Shown piece after piece: positions 5,086-9,254 of a stretch of 9,254 nt of DNA. Position numbers and translations under genes: made by a program. Position 1 is the first letter of the stretch; every line of letters starts with the position of its first letter. Source of the stretch: Deltaproteobacteria bacterium (lineage in GTDB: Bacteria > Myxococcota > B64-G9); the NCBI GenBank assembly GCA_003647095.1, contig QMME01000143.1:1-9254 (forward strand). The letters are read 5' to 3'. Under the pieces are notes generated by a model. That model was not told the origin of the DNA and ran no database searches. It saw only the letters and a program-made list of their open reading frames with translations.

Positions 5086-6990
5086 ATGCTGGAACTCATG
5101 CTGGCAGGCGGCAAGCGCCGCTGGTCGTTCGGTCCGGAAAGGGAGACCATCACCCTGGGCCGGGCCCCGGAAAACGACCTGGTGCTCGACAACCAGCACG
5201 TATCCGCCCTGCACGGGCGCATTGGGCGCCAGTTACGGGGATACTTCTTCCAGGACCTGGGCTCCACCAACGGCTCGGCCCTGGAGCGGTCCGGCCGGCG
5301 CACCGTGTTGGGAGGCGCGGCGACGCTCCTGCAGGCCGGGGACCGGTTGCTGCTGGGAGCCGCCAGCGAACCGGTGGTGCTCGAGGTGGTCGCCTGCAGC
5401 AGCGAGGAGGCGGCGCCGGAACAGGAACCGCCGGCCACGGTGGTGGCCACGCTACCCCTGGCCGACAGCGAGGAACTGGGCCGGCGCCTGGAGTCAAGCG
5501 GCCGCACCCTGGCACCCTTCCTGGAGCTGGTGGACCGGTTGGCGGGGGTCGACGACCGTGGCGAAGCCGTACGCCTGCTGGCGGAGTTTCTGGAACGGCA
5601 GCTGCGGCAGCCCGCCGTGGTGCAGCTGCTGCAGCGCCCGGCCGGCGGCGGCGAGTTACTACGGCTGGCCGGTGACAACGACTCTTTCGCCAGCCGCCTG
5701 CCCGAGCGGCTGGGAGGAGATCTGCTGGTGGAGGAGGCGGGGCCGAGCGGTGTCTTTCGGGGCTGGCTCCGGCTGGGAGATTCTGCCGCCGGGGAGCTGG
5801 TGCTCGGCCTCGACTGGGGGAAGCGGCGGCCCGTCGCCGGGGACCTCGATACCGTAGCCCTGGCTGGTGCGCTGCTGCGCATTCGCCTGGAGCAGCTGGG
5901 GCTGGTCGAGCGTCTGGAGCAGGCCCGGGCCTCGCTGGCCAGCAAGCACCGCTACTTGCTACGGCGTGCCGCCGAGCGGGCGGGCGACGAGCTGGTGGGG
6001 CACAGCCCGGCCCTGGAGCAGCTGCGCGCCACCATCACCAGGGTGGCCGTCAGTGACGTGGCCGTGCTGATTACCGGTCCCTCGGGCGCCGGCAAGGAGC
6101 TGGTGGCCCGGCAGATCCACCGCCAGTCGCTGCGCCACGGCGAGATCCTGGCCGCCGTCAACTGCGGGGCCCTGGTCGAGGGCCTGCTCGAGGTGGAGCT
6201 GTTCGGCTGTCGCCGGGGTGCCTACACCGGAGCGGTGCGTGACCGCGAGGGGCTGTTCCAGGTGGCCGACGGCGGTACGCTGTTTCTGGACGAGGTGGGC
6301 GAGATGTCTCCGGCCCTGCAGGTGAAGCTGCTGCGGGTGCTGGAAAGCGGCCAGGTGACCCCGGTGGGCGACACCCGCCCGCGGCGGGTCGACGTCCGCC
6401 TGCTGGCCGCCACCAACCGCAACCTGGACGAGCTGGTGCGCCAGGGGCGCTTCCGCCAGGACCTGTTCTTCCGCCTCAACGTCTTTCCCCTGCGCGTGCC
6501 CGCCCTGGCGGAGCGCCGCGAGGATATCCCCCTGCTGGCCGAGCACTTCCTTGATACCTACTGCCGTCGCCACGGCGTGGCCCTCGACGGCTTCTCGCCG
6601 GCGGCCCTGCAACTGCTGTGCCGGCGCGATTACCCGGGTAACGTGCGCCAGCTGGCCAACGAGATCCAGCGGGCGGTGCTGCTGGCGACCGGGGCCGCGC
6701 GCGTGGAGCCGCTGCACCTGGCCCGGGAGGGAGAGAGCGAGCCCGCCGTCGCCGGGCTGGCCGCCGCCGGCGAAGGCGAAGGTCTGACGTTGAAAGAACA
6801 GCTGACCCGGGTGGAGCGCACGCTGGTGGAGCAGGCCCTGTCCGAGTGCGGCAACAACCGCACCCGTACGGCGCGCCGGCTGGGATTGAGCCGGCAGGCC
6901 CTGGGGCTCAAGCTCAAGAAGCTGGGCCTCGCCTCTGCCGGCAAGGCCGACGAGGAGAGCGAGGGAGGCCAGGAAGCCGGCAACTGCTGA
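5086..6990 (+). CDS. FHA-domain sigma-54-dependent transcriptional activator
   Basis: This is a 634-residue enhancer-binding protein. Residues 1-105 form an FHA phosphothreonine-binding domain: Gly25-Arg26, Ser40, His43, and Asn62 in DLGSTNG, all conserved positions. Residues about 140-265 look GAF-like, and 266-300 form a helical linker. The AAA+ core (302-540) has Walker A GPSGAGKE (331-338), sigma-54 contact loop GAYTGA (378-383, Tyr in place of the usual Phe), Walker B GGTLFLDE (396-403), arginine-finger candidates Arg457 and Arg463, and sensor II in YPGNVRQL (516-523). A Fis-type HTH lies at about 575-615 (NNRTRTARRLGLSRQALGLKLKKLGL). A low-complexity acidic tail follows. The FHA domain implies control by a Ser/Thr kinase rather than a histidine kinase; one is encoded two genes upstream. 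The likely target is the sigma-54 promoter at 832-846, the only one found here. Family assignment is certain; partner and target are inference. Confidence 0.95.
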   Translation: MLELMLAGGKRRWSFGPERETITLGRAPENDLVLDNQHVSALHGRIGRQLRGYFFQDLGSTNGSALERSGRRTVLGGAATLLQAGDRLLLGAASEPVVLEVVACSSEEAAPEQEPPATVVATLPLADSEELGRRLESSGRTLAPFLELVDRLAGVDDRGEAVRLLAEFLERQLRQPAVVQLLQRPAGGGELLRLAGDNDSFASRLPERLGGDLLVEEAGPSGVFRGWLRLGDSAAGELVLGLDWGKRRPVAGDLDTVALAGALLRIRLEQLGLVERLEQARASLASKHRYLLRRAAERAGDELVGHSPALEQLRATITRVAVSDVAVLITGPSGAGKELVARQIHRQSLRHGEILAAVNCGALVEGLLEVELFGCRRGAYTGAVRDREGLFQVADGGTLFLDEVGEMSPALQVKLLRVLESGQVTPVGDTRPRRVDVRLLAATNRNLDELVRQGRFRQDLFFRLNVFPLRVPALAERREDIPLLAEHFLDTYCRRHGVALDGFSPAALQLLCRRDYPGNVRQLANEIQRAVLLATGAARVEPLHLAREGESEPAVAGLAAAGEGEGLTLKEQLTRVERTLVEQALSECGNNRTRTARRLGLSRQALGLKLKKLGLASAGKADEESEGGQEAGNC

Positions 6991-7005
6991 TTGGTCTATC
7001 CCCCC

Positions 7006-7024
7006 CACGGGGCCTGTCCCCGTG
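7006..7024. other. Perfect hairpin after the activator gene, no T-run
   Basis: CACGGGG and CCCCGTG pair perfectly around a CCTGT loop, 15 bases after the stop at 6990. No T-run follows on either strand; the nearest (7057-7063) is over 30 bases away. It may stabilise the mRNA 3' end or act as an atypical terminator. Confidence 0.45.
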
Positions 7025-7038
7025 AAGGAGAGGGATAA

Positions 7039-7049
7039 CGTATTATACG
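7039..7049. promoter_or_regulatory. Palindrome upstream of vapB, possible operator
   Basis: CGTATTATACG is an 11-bp palindrome in an AT-rich block. Further short palindromes lie at 7063-7070 (TCTATAGA) and 7096-7103 (TGTGCACA). Ribbon-helix-helix antitoxins bind such sites to repress their own operon; which one is used cannot be decided here. Confidence 0.35.
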
Positions 7050-7066
7050 GGCAGTGTTTTTTTCTA

Positions 7067-7095
7067 TAGACATATGTATGATCAGATGGTATGCT
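7067..7095 (+). promoter_or_regulatory. Promoter of the vapBC operon
   Basis: TAGACA (7067-7072) and TATGCT (7090-7095) are 17 bp apart. The -10 ends seven bases before ATG 7103, so the transcript should begin on or next to the start codon. The surrounding 7031-7110 is only 37.5% GC. Confidence 0.6.
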
Positions 7096-7102
7096 TGTGC
7101 AC

Positions 7103-7348
7103 ATGAGAACGACGCTCAACATCGATGACAGGATCATGAAGCAGATCCGCCAGGAAGCCGCCAGGAGCGGCAGGACCATCACCCAGGTCATTGAAAACCT
7201 CTTACGACGTGGCATGATGGGAGGGGGACCACGGGGCAAGAAGCGTCGCTTCCGACTAGAATGGGTCAAAGTATCCGGTGAACTGCTACCCGGCGTAGAC
7301 CTGAGTGACAGAGATGTTCTGTACGAGATAATGGAAGGACGCAAGTGA
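7103..7348 (+). CDS. vapB: VapB-type ribbon-helix-helix antitoxin
   Basis: This is an 81-residue protein. The N-terminus MRTTLNIDDRIMKQI, then ARSGRTITQVIENLL, is a classic ribbon-helix-helix DNA-binding domain. The basic linker GKKRR and the C-terminus (SGELLPGVDLSDRDVLYEIMEG) would be the toxin-neutralising part. It should bind and block the VapC toxin and repress its own promoter. ATG 7103 is chosen over ATG 7091 because the protein then begins as VapB relatives do, and because 7091 lies within the predicted -10. Its stop overlaps the GTG start of the toxin gene. A 180-base sample (7141-7320) is 58% GC, lower than the flanking genes, suggesting transfer. Confidence 0.88.
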   Translation: MRTTLNIDDRIMKQIRQEAARSGRTITQVIENLLRRGMMGGGPRGKKRRFRLEWVKVSGELLPGVDLSDRDVLYEIMEGRK

Positions 7349-7794
7349 TTGCGGTAGACACCAACGTACTGGTCTTCGCCCACCGTACCGAAACCCCGCT
7401 TCACGAAAAATCGCTACGGTGGCTGCGGCACCTGGCGGAAGGTGACATCCCCTGGGCCCTGCCCGTTTTCTGCCTGGGAGAATTTCTACGCGTCGTCACC
7501 CACCGGGGCATCTTCAGACCACCTTCCACACTGGAACAGGCGCTGGCTGCCCTTGCTGGGTTACTGCAAAGTCCCAGCATCAGGTTGGTTTCTCCCGGAA
7601 GCGATTTCCCGGATCACCTCGCGGTTGTGCTCAACCAGTCAGGGGCCACCGGAAATCTGATCTTCGACGCCCAGATCGCCGCCCTGTGCCGCGAACACGG
7701 CATCGACACCTTGCTGACCAACGACCGTGATTTCAGTAGGTTTGCCGATCTCGGCATCGTCACGCTCGACCGAGAACCGGGCCGTCACCATTGA
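7345..7794 (+). CDS. vapC: VapC-type PIN-domain toxin ribonuclease
   Basis: This is a 149-residue PIN-domain protein. Acidic active-site residues typical of Mg2+-dependent RNases are visible: Asp5 (VDTN), Glu46 (LGEF), Asp108 (LIFDAQIAAL), and Asp127 and Asp129 (TNDRDF). VapC toxins cleave tRNA or rRNA when their antitoxin is degraded. It starts at GTG 7345, which overlaps the antitoxin stop by four bases (GTGA), the usual coupling in these operons. Length is normal and no catalytic residue is missing, so the toxin looks intact. It is unrelated to its neighbours and best seen as an inserted toxin-antitoxin cassette. Confidence 0.92.
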   Translation: MIAVDTNVLVFAHRTETPLHEKSLRWLRHLAEGDIPWALPVFCLGEFLRVVTHRGIFRPPSTLEQALAALAGLLQSPSIRLVSPGSDFPDHLAVVLNQSGATGNLIFDAQIAALCREHGIDTLLTNDRDFSRFADLGIVTLDREPGRHH

Positions 7795-7881
7795 GGCAAT
7801 CCAGCAATTGCACAAGCAATCATGGAGTCATCTTGAGCCCGCAACGTTGTTTTTTCCAACACCGGGAAGCAATAATTGTTG

Positions 7882-7910
7882 TTGACAAGGCATTACAGGC
7901 CGGTTTTGAT
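7882..7910 (+). promoter_or_regulatory. Candidate promoter of the ammonia-lyase gene
   Basis: TTGACA (perfect -35, 7882-7887) and TTTGAT (7905-7910, 4 of 6) are 17 bp apart. The start site would be near 7917, leaving a leader of about 100 bases. The rest of the 7795-8020 gap contains no gene or strong terminator that I can see. Confidence 0.55.
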
Positions 7911-7918
7911 CCGGCCTG
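7896..7918. promoter_or_regulatory. Perfect dyad over the -10, operator candidate
   Basis: CAGGCCGG and CCGGCCTG are separated by seven bases (TTTTGAT) that contain the -10. The position, covering -10 to the predicted start, suits a repressor site. It does not resemble the HutC-type operator I remember. Confidence 0.45.
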
Positions 7919-8007
7919 CGCGGACCGGGAGCACCTTTCCGGTTGCAGCGGGGTGGGCGGGAGCGACACAACTCGTTTTCCGCCGGCGGCCCGAGCCCCG
8001 GCAAACT

Positions 8008-8015
8008 GGGAGGTG
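8008..8015 (+). promoter_or_regulatory. Shine-Dalgarno of the ammonia-lyase gene
   Basis: GGGAGGTG lies five bases before ATG 8021 and fixes the start. Confidence 0.75.
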
Positions 8016-8020
8016 TGCCC

Positions 8021-9254
8021 ATGACGGTAGTCCTGGACGGTCAATCCCTGACCCTGGAAAAGCTCAAGGCCGTGGCCCGTGACCGGGAAACGGTCGAGGT
8101 GGCCCCGCAGTGCTGGGAGAAGATGGAAAAGTGCCGGGCCATGCTGCAGAAGAAGATCGACGCCCACGAGATCATGTACGGCGTCAACACCGGCATCGGC
8201 GAGTTTTCCGAGGTGGTGCTCGACGACGAGCAGGTCAAGACCTACCAGCGCTTCCTGGTCTACTCCCACGCCGCCGGTATCGGCCAGCCCCTGCCGGAAG
8301 AGGTGGTGCGCGGGGCCATGACCTCGCGCATCAACGTCCACTGCCACGGCCACTCCGGGCAGCGGCCGGTGGTAACCCGTACCCTGGTGGAGATGCTCAA
8401 CCGCGGGGTCACGCCGGTGATGTTCGACAGGGGTTCCGTGGGTGCCTGCGGAGACCTGTCGCCCATGGCCCAGATGGCGCTGGTGCTCATCGGCGAGGGC
8501 GAGGCCTTCTTCCGGGGCCGGCGCCTGCCCGGCAAGGAAGCCATGGAGCAGGCCGGCATCCCCACCATCACCTTCGAGGCCCGCGATGGCCTGGCTTCCA
8601 TCAACGGCTCCAACGTGCTCACCGCCCTGCTGGCGCTGACGGTGTACGACGTCGAGCGCTGGCTGAAGATGTCGGAGATCGCCGCCGCCACCACCCTGGA
8701 GTGCCTCAAGGCCAACATGAAGCCCTACGACACCCGCCTGCACCGGGAGCGCGGCTTCCGCGGGGCCATCATCTCGGCGCAGAACATCCTCAAGCTCACC
8801 GCCGACTCGCAAATCCTGGCCCAGAAGGGCAAGCGCGTCCAGGACGCCTACTCCATGCGCTCCACTCCCCAGGTGGTGGGTGCCGCCCGCGACGCCGTGC
8901 GCTATGCCCGCAGCCAGATCGAGACGGAACTCAACGGTGTCGGTGACAACCCCATCTTCATCTGGGAAGACGACACCGTGCTCACCGGCGCCAATTTCCA
9001 GGGCACCCCGGTGAGCCTGCCCGGGGAAATGGTGGGTACGGCCGTGTCCATGGTGTCGGTGTTGAGCGAGCGGCGTCTCAACCGCCTGCTCAACCCGGCG
9101 CTGTCGGTGGGCCTGCCGCCGTTCCTGACCGAGGGTGCCGGCATGCACTCGGGGCTGATGCTCAGCCAGTACACCGCCGGCATGCTCTGTGCCGAGACCC
9201 GCATCCTCTCCCACACGGCGGCCAACCAGTCCAACCCCGCCACCGCCGACCAGG
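8021..9254 (+). CDS. Histidine ammonia-lyase family (MIO) enzyme, 3' end missing
   Basis: The first 411 residues are present and the frame is still open at the window end; the family is usually about 510-560 residues. MIO enzymes remove ammonia from His, Phe or Tyr, or shift the amino group (aminomutases), using a cofactor made from an internal tripeptide. Here that tripeptide is Ala142-Cys143-Gly144 in GSVGACGDLSP; most relatives have Ala-Ser-Gly. Other landmarks are Tyr53 in YGVNTGIGEF, Ser82-His83 in YSHAAG (histidase-type selectivity pair), INGSN, YSMRSTPQVVGA, GVGDNPIF and the conserved Glu of CAETR. Residue numbers match Pseudomonas putida HutH at Tyr53, His83 and position 143. The Ser-His pair favours histidine, but no other hut gene is in view, so an aminomutase or another substrate remains possible. 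The product would be cytoplasmic. Confidence 0.88.
   Translation, partial: MTVVLDGQSLTLEKLKAVARDRETVEVAPQCWEKMEKCRAMLQKKIDAHEIMYGVNTGIGEFSEVVLDDEQVKTYQRFLVYSHAAGIGQPLPEEVVRGAMTSRINVHCHGHSGQRPVVTRTLVEMLNRGVTPVMFDRGSVGACGDLSPMAQMALVLIGEGEAFFRGRRLPGKEAMEQAGIPTITFEARDGLASINGSNVLTALLALTVYDVERWLKMSEIAAATTLECLKANMKPYDTRLHRERGFRGAIISAQNILKLTADSQILAQKGKRVQDAYSMRSTPQVVGAARDAVRYARSQIETELNGVGDNPIFIWEDDTVLTGANFQGTPVSLPGEMVGTAVSMVSVLSERRLNRLLNPALSVGLPPFLTEGAGMHSGLMLSQYTAGMLCAETRILSHTAANQSNPATADQ

Noticed and set aside
5672..5678. GTGACAA heptamer inside the activator gene as another activator site
   Set aside because: It encodes Gly-Asp-Asn in frame, has no inverted partner, and about one copy per window is expected by chance.
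7791..8024. 77-codon frame in the gap before the ammonia-lyase
   Set aside because: It begins at a TTG over the vapC stop, has no Shine-Dalgarno or domain, and runs through the promoter and the lyase ribosome-binding site.
7820..9214. 464-codon open frame on the minus strand opposite the ammonia-lyase
   Set aside because: The + strand encodes a clearly conserved MIO enzyme. The reverse translation is His/Gly/Val-rich and matches no family, as expected for a shadow of GC-rich coding DNA.

Overview
The window is GC-rich (well above 65% in the long genes). It carries gene families typical of Myxococcota or other deltaproteobacteria-like Gram-negatives: cysteine-rich MopE-type repeat proteins, a PEGA-containing Ser/Thr kinase, an FHA-domain sigma-54 activator and probable lipoproteins. 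Genus and species cannot be read from the sequence. All genes lie on the + strand.

Layout. (1) 1-646: the 3' end of a secreted-type Cys-rich MopE-repeat gene, overlapping by ATGA a short probable lipoprotein gene. (2) 647-901: a control region with a near-perfect sigma-54 (-24/-12) promoter at 832-846. Upstream lie a perfect 20-bp dyad (643-662) and a third copy of its half-site (739-745), suitable as activator sites. (3) 902-2386: a second Cys-rich MopE-repeat protein, a paralogue of the first, closed by a strong intrinsic terminator at 2429-2459. (4) 2499-6990: a signalling cluster made of a transmembrane Ser/Thr kinase-like protein with a C-terminal PEGA-like domain, a TPR plus probable beta-barrel envelope protein, and an FHA-GAF-like-AAA+-Fis sigma-54 activator. 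(5) 7031-7794: an AT-rich promoter island and a vapBC-type toxin-antitoxin pair, probably acquired. (6) 8021-end: a histidine ammonia-lyase-family (MIO) enzyme, cut by the window end, with Ala-Cys-Gly where Ala-Ser-Gly is usual.

Working model (inference). The kinase senses something at the envelope through its PEGA domain, and phosphorylation is read by the FHA domain of the activator. The activator drives sigma-54 RNA polymerase at the promoter in front of the Cys-rich secreted protein, placing a receptor, a transducer and a candidate output gene within about 6 kb. The kinase, TPR/barrel and antitoxin genes each have a -10-like element ending only 6-8 nt before the ATG, which suggests leaderless mRNAs. 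The Cys-rich gene, the activator and the ammonia-lyase instead have clear Shine-Dalgarno sequences.
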